A stretch of 64,000 nt of DNA from Sva-07 sp963715285 (GTDB lineage Bacteria; Actinomycetota; Acidimicrobiia; Acidimicrobiales; Ilumatobacteraceae). Every line of letters begins with the position of its first letter. The first letter of the stretch is position 1. A program made the position numbers and the translations under genes. Where the stretch lies: contig CAVQRU010000033.1 of the NCBI GenBank assembly GCA_963715285.1, forward strand, positions 7,365-71,364, read 5' to 3'. The notes below the pieces were generated by a model. The model was not told the origin of the DNA. It worked only from the letters and a program-made list of their open reading frames with translations, and ran no database searches. This document shows positions 44,605 through 53,225 of this stretch, piece after piece.

Positions 44605-45297
44605 TCACCGGATCCGCATGACCGGATCGAACTCGATCTCGTCGGGGGCGACGAGCTCCGGGTTTCGCGGTCGGCTGGGACCCTGGTGGCGATCATGGCG
44701 ACGGACACGTCGATCGCGCCACTGCTGCCAGGGTGAGCGACCGGTCGGTACGGGCGAGTCACGTCGGGCGAGGCCGGCGCGGACCTGGGCGACGGCGGCT
44801 GGTCCCGCCAGCCGCAGCGTCACGAGCAGCGCGACGTGCATCGCGGTGATCTGGCCCTCGCAGGTGATGATGTTGCCGACTTCGACGATGCGTTGCGTCG
44901 ACGCCACCGACCCGTACGCCTCCAGCATGGGCGAGGCGAGCCAGTGCGTGGCGGCCTCGTGCTCGTCGAGCAGCCCGGCGGCGGCGACCACGACGGTGCC
45001 GGTGGAGCTGGCCGCCATCCAGCTGCAACGCGGGGCCACGAGACGCAACCACGCGAGCAGCGGCTCGTCGCGAGCGGTGCGTGCGCATCCGAGCCCACCC
45101 GGGACCAGGACCACGTCGGGGTGCTGGACGTCGTCGAACACGGCGTCGACGTGGGTGCCCCCGCCGGGTCCGTCGACGTGGCCGAGGCGCGCTCCGACGC
45201 CGACGAGCTGGGCGTCAACGAGCTGGTCGAACACGAGCGTGAACGCCTCACACTCGTCCGCCGACACCCCCGGCGACAGCGCGATCGCGACCTGCAC
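44605..45297 (-). CDS. DJ-1/PfpI-like protein with Cys-to-Ser nucleophile
   Basis: 230 residues. The first ~190 follow the DJ-1/PfpI GATase1-like fold: 'VVLVPGGLGCARTARDEPLL' and 'AASSTGTVVVAAAGLLDEHE', where relatives have Cys-Thr-Gly at the nucleophile elbow. Here it is Ser-Thr-Gly, so the usual chemistry is probably lost. The C-terminal ~40 residues are very Arg/His-rich and look unconserved. Downstream of two palindromes; divergent from the monooxygenase at 45405. Confidence 0.75.
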   Translation of the reverse strand: MQVAIALSPGVSADECEAFTLVFDQLVDAQLVGVGARLGHVDGPGGGTHVDAVFDDVQHPDVVLVPGGLGCARTARDEPLLAWLRLVAPRCSWMAASSTGTVVVAAAGLLDEHEAATHWLASPMLEAYGSVASTQRIVEVGNIITCEGQITAMHVALLVTLRLAGPAAVAQVRAGLARRDSPVPTGRSPWQQWRDRRVRRHDRHQGPSRPRNPELVAPDEIEFDPVMRIR

Positions 45298-45312
45298 TCC
45301 CCCATCATCTCA

Positions 45313-45349
45313 GACGCAACGTTCGGTGTCGGACACCAGGCGTTGCGTC
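45313..45349. repeat. Palindrome with GGTGTC-G-GACACC core
   Basis: 37 bases: outer arms GACGCAACG and CGTTGCGTC pair perfectly, inner arms GGTGTC and GACACC pair around a central G at 45331; the TTC/AGG triplets between them are unpaired. The build (variable arms, GTC-N-GAC centre) is like the GGGTC-N-GACCC elements, one of which follows 11 bases later. Confidence 0.8.
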
Positions 45350-45359
45350 GCTGGCGTGA

Positions 45360-45382
45360 CATCTGGGGTCTGACCCCAGATG
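45360..45382. repeat. Palindrome with GGGGTC-T-GACCCC core (copy 4)
   Basis: A 23-base perfect palindrome, CATCTGGGGTC, central T at 45371, and complement. It sits about 22 bases before the monooxygenase ATG, within the 107-base gap from the divergent PfpI-like gene, so it may also overlap the promoter or leader. Confidence 0.85.
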
Positions 45383-45404
45383 GCACGCTCGGTACGGTTC
45401 GGGT

Positions 45405-47198
45405 ATGACGACGACGGGGATCGACACCGAGGCGCTGCGGGCGAGGTACCGAGCGGAGCGCGACAAGCGGCTGCGGCCCGACGGGAGCGAGCAGTACATC
45501 GAGCCGGTCGGGAAGTTCGCCCACTACCTCGACGACCCCTACGTCACCCCGGTTCCCCGCGAACCATTGTTCGACGAGGTGACCGTCGCGTTCATCGGCG
45601 GCGGATTCGCCGGGCTGGTCACGGGAGCACGTTTGAAGCAGGCGGGCATCGACAGCGTGCGCATCATCGAGAAGGGCGGCGACTTCGGCGGCACCTGGTA
45701 CTGGAATCGCTATCCGGGCGCCCAGTGCGACACGGCCGCGTTCGTGTACCTCCCGTTGTTGGAGGAGACCGGGCACATGCCGACCGAGAAGTACACCCAC
45801 GCCCCGGAGATCCTCGACCACTGCCGTCGCATCGCGAACCACTTCGACCTGTACGACGACGCGTGCCTGTCCACCGAGGTCACCGGGCTCGACTGGGACG
45901 ACGAGGCCAAGCGCTGGATCATCCGCACCAATCGGGGCGACGAGATGCGCGCCCGGTTCGTCGCGATGGGCACCGGCCCGTTGCACCGACCGAAGCTGCC
46001 CGGCATCCCCGGCATCGAGACCTACGAGGGCCACAGCTTCCACACGAGCCGGTGGGACTACGAGTACACCGGCGGCGACCCGGCCGGTGCGCCGCTCGAC
46101 CGGCTGAGCGACAAGCGCGTCGGGATCATCGGCACCGGCGCGACCGCGGTGCAGTGCGTCCCCCACCTCGCCCGTGCCTGCTCGGAGCTGTTCGTGTTCC
46201 AGCGCACACCGTCGTCGATCGACGTGCGCAACAACCACCCGATCGATCCCGACTGGTTCCAGACGCTGGAACCGGGCTGGCAGGCGAAGTGGTTGATGAA
46301 CTTCACCACGCTGCAGACCGGCGGCTTCGCCGACGAGGACCTCGTGATGGACGGCTGGACCGACATCAGCAAGCGGATCCGCGACAAGGTGATGTCGAGC
46401 GGCAAGGAGTTCAACCGGGAGAACTTCATGCGGGCCTACGAGGACTCCGACGACGAGAAGATGACCGAGATCCGCGCGCGTGTCGATGCGCTCGTGCAGG
46501 ACCGGGAGACCGCCGAGGCCCTCAAGCCGTGGTACCGCCAGCTGTGCAAGCGGCCGTGTTTCCACGACGAGTACCTCGACGCCTACAACGAGCCGGGCAC
46601 ACACCTGATCGACACCGACGGCAAGGGGGTCGAGCGGATCGACGCCACCGGCGTGTGGGCGAACGGCGAGCACTACGAGCTCGACTGCCTGATCTACGCC
46701 TCGGGCTTCGAGGTCGGTACCGAGTACGCCCGCCGGGCAGGGTTCGACGCCGTCGGGCGCGACGGCGAGAGACTGTCGGAGCACTGGGCCGACGGGATGC
46801 AGTCGCTGCACGGCATCCACGTCCACGGCTTCCCGAACCTGTTCGTCGTCGGCCCGACGCAGGGGGCGAACCTGATCTCGAACATCCCCCACAACCTGAC
46901 CGAGGCCGGCCAGACGATCGCCACGATCATCGCCCACGCCCTCGATGTCGGCGCGTCGGAGATCGAGGTCACCGAAGCCGCCGAGCGGGCATGGGTCGAA
47001 CGCCTGGAGGCAGGTGCGGTCGCCCGGATGACGAACTCACCGGACTGCACGCCCGGCTACTACAACAACGAGGGCCAACCCACCGGCCGCCGCGGCACAC
47101 TCAACTCGATGGGGTACCCCGAGGGGCCGGTGGCGTACTTCCAGTACATCGACGCCTGGCGCAACTCCGGTGAGTTCGAGGGCCTCGAGTTCCGCTGA
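45405..47198 (+). CDS. Flavin-binding monooxygenase (Baeyer-Villiger type)
   Basis: 597 residues. FAD-binding 'VAFIGGGFAGLVTGARLKQA' and 'GGDFGGTWYWNRYPGAQCDT', the BVMO fingerprint 'GHSFHTSRWDYEY' (F-x-x-x-x-x-W-D) and NADPH-binding 'RVGIIGTGATAVQCVPHLA' are present; the end 'FQYIDAWRNSGEFEGL' is typical of the phenylacetone/cyclohexanone monooxygenase branch. It inserts oxygen next to a ketone; substrate unknown. Confidence 0.93.
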   Translation: MTTTGIDTEALRARYRAERDKRLRPDGSEQYIEPVGKFAHYLDDPYVTPVPREPLFDEVTVAFIGGGFAGLVTGARLKQAGIDSVRIIEKGGDFGGTWYWNRYPGAQCDTAAFVYLPLLEETGHMPTEKYTHAPEILDHCRRIANHFDLYDDACLSTEVTGLDWDDEAKRWIIRTNRGDEMRARFVAMGTGPLHRPKLPGIPGIETYEGHSFHTSRWDYEYTGGDPAGAPLDRLSDKRVGIIGTGATAVQCVPHLARACSELFVFQRTPSSIDVRNNHPIDPDWFQTLEPGWQAKWLMNFTTLQTGGFADEDLVMDGWTDISKRIRDKVMSSGKEFNRENFMRAYEDSDDEKMTEIRARVDALVQDRETAEALKPWYRQLCKRPCFHDEYLDAYNEPGTHLIDTDGKGVERIDATGVWANGEHYELDCLIYASGFEVGTEYARRAGFDAVGRDGERLSEHWADGMQSLHGIHVHGFPNLFVVGPTQGANLISNIPHNLTEAGQTIATIIAHALDVGASEIEVTEAAERAWVERLEAGAVARMTNSPDCTPGYYNNEGQPTGRRGTLNSMGYPEGPVAYFQYIDAWRNSGEFEGLEFR

Positions 47199-47222
47199 CC
47201 CACCCCCACCCCATCCGAAATC

Positions 47223-47259
47223 TGCCTGGATCTGCGCGCCTGGCGCGCAGATCCAGGCA
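47223..47259. terminator. Bidirectional hairpin terminator
   Basis: A perfect 18-base-pair stem (TGCCTGGATCTGCGCGCC and its complement) around a single T at 47241, followed by TTTT on the plus strand and, read on the minus strand, by a short T run as well. It lies between the convergent monooxygenase and HtrA genes, the expected site of a shared terminator. Confidence 0.75.
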
Positions 47260-47297
47260 TTTTCCGGGGTGTTCTTCTCGAGGAGCCAGGGTCGGGG

Positions 47298-48473
47298 TCA
47301 GGTGGGGCGGGTGCCCAGGGTGACGGTGACGTCGGTGGTCTGACCGTTGCGGTCGACGGTGACGGTCACGTCGTCGCCGGGCTGGTACTTGGCGATCGCC
47401 GCGCCGAGTGAGGACGGCTCGGTGATGTCGTCGCCGTCGACGGCGGTGATCACGTCACCGACGCGCAGCGTGCTGTCGGCCGCCCCTGATCCTGGCGCGA
47501 TCTCGACGATCTCGGCACCCTGCTGATCCGTCGCGGGCTGCGTGGTGACACCCATCAGCGCCCGATCGGGCACCGTGCCGGCCTGCAGCGAGTCGATCAC
47601 GTTCATCACCGGGGTGATGGCGATCGCGAAGCCGATGTTCTGGGCCTGTCCGGCGATGGCGGTGTTGATGCCCACCACTTCGCCGTTCGTGTTGAGCAGC
47701 GGCCCGCCCGAGTTGCCCGGGTTGATGGCGGTGTCGGTCTGCAGCAGGTTGACGAGCTGCACGCCGTTCTCGGAGGTGATCGAGCGCTCCTTCGCCGACA
47801 GGATGCCGGCGGTGACCGACGGTTCGCCGTCGAGGTCGAGGGCGTAGCCGACCGCGACCATCTGGTCGCCGATGCGGAGGTCGTCGGAGTTGCCGACGGC
47901 GAGTGGCTGGAGGTCGGTGCGATCGACCTTGAGTACCGCGAGGTCGCGGCTGGGGTCGGCGGCGACGATCGTCGCCGACTCCGACCTGCCGTCCGAGAAC
48001 GTGACCATGGTGTCGTCGCCCTCGGCGACCACGTGGTCGTTGGTGACGATGTAGCCGTCGGCGGTGAGGACGAAACCGGTGCCGGCGGCCCGTCCCTGGA
48101 GCCCGGTGCCCGACTGCGTGACCGATTGGTGGACCGACACCACGCTCGGTCGGACGGCCTGGACGAGGTCGCTGATCGACCCGGTCTCGACCGCCACCGT
48201 CTGCGCGGCGACGGCCGGCGTGGCCGTCGCCGGCTCGGTGCCGGTGCCGCTCTGGCCGGCGACGTATCCGCCGAGCGCGGCAGCGGTCACCGCGGCGCCG
48301 ACGACGAGGCCCGCGCCGAAACGGGCGCGGCCGTTGCGCGGCGGCGGTGTCGGGCTCGACGACTCGGGCGACGGCGGCGCGAGTGTCGGCGGCGTCCATG
48401 CGGCCGACGAATCAGCCGAGCGCACGGGCGGCGAAACAGGGGGCGAAGCAGGGGGTGTGAACAGCGGATCCAT
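47298..48473 (-). CDS. HtrA/DegP-like serine protease with PDZ domain
   Basis: 391 residues: Pro/Ser-rich cytoplasmic N-terminus (about 50), one membrane helix ('FGAGLVVGAAVTAAALGGYVAG'), a trypsin-like domain with the triad His in 'IVTNDHVVAEGDD', Asp in 'PSRDLAVLKV' and Ser in 'INPGNSGGPLLN', then a PDZ domain ('LRVGDVITAVDGDDI'). This is the common actinobacterial membrane-tethered quality-control protease acting outside the membrane. Confidence 0.93.
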   Translation of the reverse strand: MDPLFTPPASPPVSPPVRSADSSAAWTPPTLAPPSPESSSPTPPPRNGRARFGAGLVVGAAVTAAALGGYVAGQSGTGTEPATATPAVAAQTVAVETGSISDLVQAVRPSVVSVHQSVTQSGTGLQGRAAGTGFVLTADGYIVTNDHVVAEGDDTMVTFSDGRSESATIVAADPSRDLAVLKVDRTDLQPLAVGNSDDLRIGDQMVAVGYALDLDGEPSVTAGILSAKERSITSENGVQLVNLLQTDTAINPGNSGGPLLNTNGEVVGINTAIAGQAQNIGFAIAITPVMNVIDSLQAGTVPDRALMGVTTQPATDQQGAEIVEIAPGSGAADSTLRVGDVITAVDGDDITEPSSLGAAIAKYQPGDDVTVTVDRNGQTTDVTVTLGTRPT

Positions 48474-48582
48474 GGGAGCCAGCCTGGGTCCGGCGGGTCA
48501 GAGGAAGGTGAGAACGAGGTGATCGATCGTCAAGAGTCCCCCGGCACGATCGCACGCCCCTGCCACGTGGAAGGCTGGCGAC

Positions 48583-49398
48583 GTGGGGACGCGACACGAC
48601 GACACCGAGACCGACGACACCGAGATCGAGTACACCGAGATCGAGTACACCGGGCACGGTCACGTCGGGGTGATCACGATCGACCGGCCGGAGGCGCGCA
48701 ACGCGTTGACGTTCACCACCTACGCCGAGTTGGCACATGCCGTCGAGACGACCACGGCACGCTGCCTGGTCGTCACCGGGCGTGATCCGGCGTTCTGTTC
48801 CGGTGACGACGTCAAACAGGTGATGGTCGCCGCGAGCACCGAGCTGAGCAGCGCCGATCGCACGCCGCGGCTCACACCAGCCGCCGGCGCACTCCTGCGC
48901 ACCGATGTACCGATCGTCGCGGCGGTGAACGGCGCCGCAGTCGGCTGGGGCATGGAGCTCGCGCTGATGGCCGACATCCGCATCGCCTCCGAGCGTGCCC
49001 GCTTCGGTGAGTTGTTCGTCAAGCGGGGTCTGTGCTGCGACGTGGCCGGCCTGGCACGGCTCGTCGAGCTCGTCGGTCGCGAGCACGCGGCCGAGCTGCT
49101 GTACACCGGCCGGATCATCGATGCCGCCGAAGCACGTGACCTGCGCCTCGTGTCCCGAGTGGTACCCCACGACGAGTTGCTCCCCACCGCCATCGAGGTG
49201 GCGACGACGATCGCCGACAATCCGCCGCTCGCCGTGCAGGCGCTCAAGCGGGGGCTCCGCGAGGCGCTCGATCCGGACTGGGACGAGCTCGGCCGCTGGG
49301 TCGCTTCCACGCTCGGCGAGCTGTTCCGTACCGCCGACCATCGCGAGGGCGTCCAGGCGTTCCTCGAGAAGCGACCGCCGGACTACACCGGCGCCTGA
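48583..49398 (+). CDS. Enoyl-CoA hydratase/isomerase family protein
   Basis: 271 residues of the crotonase fold: 'GVITIDRPEARNALTFTTY', 'DPAFCSGDDVKQV' and oxyanion-hole 'AAVNGAAVGWGMELALMADI'; the catalytic Glu region reads 'FGELFVKRGLCCDVAG'. The N-terminus has a short duplicated 'TEIEYTEIEYTG'. It hydrates or isomerises an enoyl-CoA. Divergent from the HtrA gene with about 110 bases between. Confidence 0.88.
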   Translation: MGTRHDDTETDDTEIEYTEIEYTGHGHVGVITIDRPEARNALTFTTYAELAHAVETTTARCLVVTGRDPAFCSGDDVKQVMVAASTELSSADRTPRLTPAAGALLRTDVPIVAAVNGAAVGWGMELALMADIRIASERARFGELFVKRGLCCDVAGLARLVELVGREHAAELLYTGRIIDAAEARDLRLVSRVVPHDELLPTAIEVATTIADNPPLAVQALKRGLREALDPDWDELGRWVASTLGELFRTADHREGVQAFLEKRPPDYTGA

Positions 49399-49495
49399 CA
49401 ACGCGCGAGCTGCAACCGCCGGACGGCTCCGCTTCACGTCAGCGCAGATCGCGACGCTCGACGTCGTTGCCGACACAGACTCCGAGAGCCGCGGT

Positions 49496-51121
49496 TCAGA
49501 TCGGTCCGACGCCGCCGTAGCGGACGCCGGCGAGGTGTGCCATCTCCCGGTCGAACGTGGTGAGGTCGTCGACGTCGAACTGGTCGAGTCGATCGTGACC
49601 GCATGCACGGGCGAGCACGGACATCAGGTGCACCGTCGAGGTGAGGAACTGCTCGAGGCGCCTCGCCGATTCGTCGACGACGAGCCGTGATCGCAGGCCG
49701 GGCTTCTGGGTGGCGATGCCGACCGGACAGTTGTCGGTGTTGCACGCTCGCATCCCGAGGCAACCGATCGCCTGGATCGCAGAGTTGCCGATCGCGACGG
49801 CATCGGCGCCGAGGGCGAGCGCCTTGGCGAAGTCGGCAGGGGTGCGGAGCCCACCGGTGATCACCAGCGTGACGTCGCCACGACCGAGCTGGTCGAGGTG
49901 GCGACGGGCCCGGGCGAGGGCGGGGATCGTGGGCACGGAGATGTTGTCGCGGAACAGCAGCGGGGCGGCACCGGTGCCGCCGCCACGCCCGTCGAGGATG
50001 ATGTAGTCGACGCCGATCGCGAGGGCAGCGTCGATGTCACGCTCGACGTGCTGGGCCGACAGTTTCACGCCGATCGGAATGCCGCCGCTCGCAGCGCGGA
50101 CGTCGGCGGCGACCGCGGCGAAGTCAGCGGTGGTGGTCAGGTCGGGGAAGGTGGCGGGAGAGACGGCGTCCTCGCCTTCGTGGAGGCCACGCACCTCGGC
50201 GATCTTCGCGGTCACCTTCGTTCCGGGGAGGTGACCGCCGGTGCCGGTCTTGGCGCCCTGGCCGAGCTTGAAGTGGAACGCCTGGACGTCGCGCACCTTG
50301 TCGATCGACCAGCCGAACTTCCCGGAGGCGAGTTCGTAGAGGTAGCGGCTGTTCGCCGCGTGCTCGTCGGGCAACATGCCGCCCTCGCCGGAGCAGATCC
50401 CGGTGCCGGCGAGTTCGGCGCCCTTCGCCAGCGCCACCTTGGCTTCCTCCGACAGGGCCCCGAAGCTCATGTCGGTGACGAAGAGCGGGATGTCGAGCCG
50501 CAGCGGCTTGTCGGCGTCGGGGCCGATCACCGTCGAGGTGTCGACGTCGACGTCGTCGAGTTTCGGCTTGGTGGCGAGTTGCGCGGTCACGAACTGGATC
50601 GAGTCCCACGCCGGGAGCTGGTCCCGCGGCACGCCCATCGCCGCCATCGGGCCGTGACTGCCGGCGCTCCCGGTGGCCATCGCGTGGATCGTGCCCACGA
50701 GCGGCTCCTCGGGTGCACCGTGGGGATCGGCGAACTCGCCGAGGTAGACGCTGCGGTCGTAGGGCTGCGGGTTGTCGGTCTCCCACTGTTCGATCTCGTC
50801 GAGGTCGACGAACAGCCGGCCGTCGTCGACCCACGAGGTGAACCGATGGAGGGCCTCGTCGTTGTTGTAGGCGGAGACACCGGTGTCCTTGCGGTAGTCC
50901 CAGCCGTGGACACCACAGATCAGGTCGGGTCCGGAGACGCGACCGTCGGCGAGCTTGACACCCCGGTGCAGACAGCGCCCGTAGAGCACCGAGTGCTGGT
51001 CGGCGGGATCGTCGCCGCCGTCGTCCCAGCGGAGCACCACCAGGTCCACGGTGGACACCAGCACGCCGGTCGGCGTGTCGGGTTCGAGGTCGTTCCAGTC
51101 GGCGATCGGATGCGGGTGCAT
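49496..51121 (-). CDS. Rieske domain fused to glutamate-synthase-type FMN domain
   Basis: 541 residues. Residues about 1-105 are a Rieske-like domain with 'RCLHRG' and 'ICGVHGWDY' (Cys-x-His and Cys-x2-His ligands). From about 160 on the protein follows the FMN/iron-sulfur domain of glutamate synthase: 'SFGALSEEAKVALAKGAELA', 'CSGEGGM', 'GQGAKTGTGGHLPG', 'VDYIILDGRGGGTGAAP' and the 3Fe-4S Cys set 'GCLGMRACNTDNCPVGIATQ'. It lacks the amidotransferase domain. Electron transfer from the Rieske centre to FMN is inferred; the reaction is unknown. Confidence 0.87.
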   Translation of the reverse strand: MHPHPIADWNDLEPDTPTGVLVSTVDLVVLRWDDGGDDPADQHSVLYGRCLHRGVKLADGRVSGPDLICGVHGWDYRKDTGVSAYNNDEALHRFTSWVDDGRLFVDLDEIEQWETDNPQPYDRSVYLGEFADPHGAPEEPLVGTIHAMATGSAGSHGPMAAMGVPRDQLPAWDSIQFVTAQLATKPKLDDVDVDTSTVIGPDADKPLRLDIPLFVTDMSFGALSEEAKVALAKGAELAGTGICSGEGGMLPDEHAANSRYLYELASGKFGWSIDKVRDVQAFHFKLGQGAKTGTGGHLPGTKVTAKIAEVRGLHEGEDAVSPATFPDLTTTADFAAVAADVRAASGGIPIGVKLSAQHVERDIDAALAIGVDYIILDGRGGGTGAAPLLFRDNISVPTIPALARARRHLDQLGRGDVTLVITGGLRTPADFAKALALGADAVAIGNSAIQAIGCLGMRACNTDNCPVGIATQKPGLRSRLVVDESARRLEQFLTSTVHLMSVLARACGHDRLDQFDVDDLTTFDREMAHLAGVRYGGVGPI

Positions 51122-51193
51122 GGGTCTCCTTGCGGGTCGGGGGTTGCGGTCGGGATGTTTCAGCGGCGATCGGTGGTGATCGATGGCTCGGGA

Positions 51194-51943
51194 CTACCCC
51201 GATCGGAGCTGGGTGATACCCGCGAGGAGGAATTCGATGGCGCGCCCGAGCGGGTCGGCGGCGGCATCGAGTTGGGCGTAGCCCAGCACTGCACCGAACG
51301 GGGCGTTCCAGTAGTCGGCCGAACCGGGCCGAGCTGCGTCCCACGGCCCGACGTAGAGATAGGGCTCGTCGCTGAAGCCGTCGCCGGCAGCGGCGCCGAG
51401 GTTGCAGCGAACGCCGGGGCGCGCGGCGAGATCGATGCCGTGGTCGAAGTGCTCGGGCCAGAGTCGGCCGACCGATGCCTCGGCGCCGGGGACCGACGCG
51501 ACGACCTCGTCGATCGCCCGCTGGCCGATGAGATACCACTCCCCCAGCAGCTGCGCCGACAGGCTGTCGAGGACGAGCATCCCCGTCGGATCGCCCAGTG
51601 GCGGTGTGTCGCCACCGACCCAGAAGCCGGGGTCCGGTTCGAAGCCGATCGCCCGGCACAGCTCTGCGATCGAGCTGCCGGCGACGGTGACGACCTCGGT
51701 GGAGGCGGTCAGCTCGCTCATATCGTCGCCGATCACCCGCTCGACGAACAGCGACCCGCCGACCAGCCGGAGGCGTTCGCGCTGCTCCCCGACGGGCGGT
51801 GTGCCGAAGCCTCCCGGGAGCGGGGTCAGGTCGAAGAGACCGTCGTGGCGGAATCGCCCCTGGGCGAGCACGTGGGTGGCGATGCGCTGGAGCGTGGCTC
51901 GTTGCGCGCCCCAGTCGTCGGGCAGCGGATGCAGGTTCCCCAT
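51194..51943 (-). CDS. Conserved protein of unknown function
   Basis: 249 residues, soluble, no clear motif. It opens 'MGNLHPLPDDWGAQRATLQR', a pattern I associate with an uncharacterised actinobacterial family, and is rich in Gly, Asp and Trp without membrane segments. It is 72 bases upstream of the Rieske-FMN gene on the same strand and may be co-transcribed. Confidence 0.65.
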   Translation of the reverse strand: MGNLHPLPDDWGAQRATLQRIATHVLAQGRFRHDGLFDLTPLPGGFGTPPVGEQRERLRLVGGSLFVERVIGDDMSELTASTEVVTVAGSSIAELCRAIGFEPDPGFWVGGDTPPLGDPTGMLVLDSLSAQLLGEWYLIGQRAIDEVVASVPGAEASVGRLWPEHFDHGIDLAARPGVRCNLGAAAGDGFSDEPYLYVGPWDAARPGSADYWNAPFGAVLGYAQLDAAADPLGRAIEFLLAGITQLRSG

Positions 51944-52084
51944 GGCGCGGAGTCTTGCACCGTTCTGCGGTGACGGGTTCGACGCGCCGGCGGCTTTCCG
52001 GAATGATCACACCGTGCTGGAGTCATCGCGGCATCCGCACTGACTCCGCCCCGGCGTCTCCGACGGCGCGGCTACCGTCTCGCG

Positions 52085-52480
52085 ATGGCCATCGAGAAGA
52101 TCGACCCACCCGAGCTGTCCGAACCGGTCGGCTACACCCACACCGTCGTCGCGACCGGAACTCGCCGCGTGTACGTCGCAGGGCAGACCGGCGTCGGGCC
52201 CGACGGCGCGGTCGTGGGAGCCGACCTCGCCTCCCAGACCGCGCAAGCGCTCCGCAACGTCGGCGTCGCCCTCGCTGCCGGCGGTGCGTCGTGGGAGCAC
52301 GTGGCCAGGATGAACGTCCTCATCGTCGGATTCGAGCCGTCGATGGCCGAGGGATTGTTCGCCGGTATCGGCGAGGTGTTCGGCGAGGAGATGCCGATCG
52401 CGGCCACGACGCTGTACGGCGTGCAGTCGCTGTTCGAGCCCGATCACCTCGTGGAGATCGACTGCATCGCCGAGGTCTGA
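52085..52480 (+). CDS. RidA family protein
   Basis: 131 residues of the RidA/YjgF fold: 'RRVYVAGQTGVGPDGAVVG', 'QTAQALRNVGVALAAGGASW' and 'EIDCIAEV' at the end. The arginine that hydrolyses reactive enamines in true RidA (usually R105 in '-PAR-') is not obvious here ('EEMPIAATTLYGV'), so it is probably one of the other RidA subfamilies. Confidence 0.85.
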   Translation: MAIEKIDPPELSEPVGYTHTVVATGTRRVYVAGQTGVGPDGAVVGADLASQTAQALRNVGVALAAGGASWEHVARMNVLIVGFEPSMAEGLFAGIGEVFGEEMPIAATTLYGVQSLFEPDHLVEIDCIAEV

Positions 52481-52519
52481 GCACCGTCGGGGTGCATCGT
52501 CACCCGCGACGCAGCCCCA

Positions 52520-53185
52520 TCAGTTCGCGCGCGGCTTGCGGGCGCCCGACTCCTCGGCGATGCGCTTCTTGCTGGCGGCGAACGAGCAGATCGGACATGC
52601 AGTGAGGTCGTGGCGCTGCGCCGGGCAGTAGTCGCGGCCGAACCAGATCATCTGGAGGTGCCGGTCGTTCCAGGTGTCGCGTGGGAACACGGCCTTGAGG
52701 TCACGCTCGGTGCGTTCGACGTTGGAGCCGTTCGAGAGGCCCCATCGGGCGGCGAGACGGTGGATGTGGGTGTCGACCGGGAACGCCGGCACGCCGAAGG
52801 CATGTGCCATGACGACGCTGGCGGTCTTGTGGCCGACCCCGGCGAGCGATTCGAGGAACTCCCAGTCGCCGATCACCTCGCCGCCCGCATCGACGATCTG
52901 GTTCGCGGCGGTCCACAGGTTCCTGGCCTTCGTGGGCGCGAGGCCGACCTCGCGGATCAGCTCCAGGATCTGGTCGGGATCGAGCGCGGCCATCTTCTCG
53001 GGCGTGTCGGCGACGGCGAACAGGCCCGGGGTGACCTGGTTGACCTTCTTGTCGGTGGTCTGCGCCGAGAGCGCCACGGCGACGAGCAGCGTGTACGCGT
53101 CGGTGTGGTCGAGCGGCATCGGCGGATCGGGGTAGAGGTCGTCGAGGATCTCCCCGATCCGGTCGGCTTTCTCCTGGCGTCGCAT
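52520..53185 (-). CDS. nth: Endonuclease III
   Basis: 221 residues: DNA glycosylase/AP lyase that removes oxidised pyrimidines. The helix-hairpin-helix 'LESLAGVGHKTASVVM' carries the catalytic Lys, and 'FPVDTHIHRLAARWGL' the catalytic Asp. The C-terminal cluster region has Cys in 'RDYCPAQRHDLTACPICSFA': three of the four ligands, with an x9-x2 spacing and no fourth Cys, unlike the classic C-x6-C-x2-C-x5-C. The cluster may be incomplete or differently ligated. Confidence 0.9.
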   Translation of the reverse strand: MRRQEKADRIGEILDDLYPDPPMPLDHTDAYTLLVAVALSAQTTDKKVNQVTPGLFAVADTPEKMAALDPDQILELIREVGLAPTKARNLWTAANQIVDAGGEVIGDWEFLESLAGVGHKTASVVMAHAFGVPAFPVDTHIHRLAARWGLSNGSNVERTERDLKAVFPRDTWNDRHLQMIWFGRDYCPAQRHDLTACPICSFAASKKRIAEESGARKPRAN

Positions 53186-53225
53186 CGTGTCCGACGGTAC
53201 CGGTCGCCGCGCCGCCAGCGACGCG

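Noticed and set aside
47223..47259. Member of the GGGTC-N-GACCC palindrome family
   Set aside because: Its centre is GCGCC-T-GGCGC and it is flanked by T runs, so it fits a terminator better.
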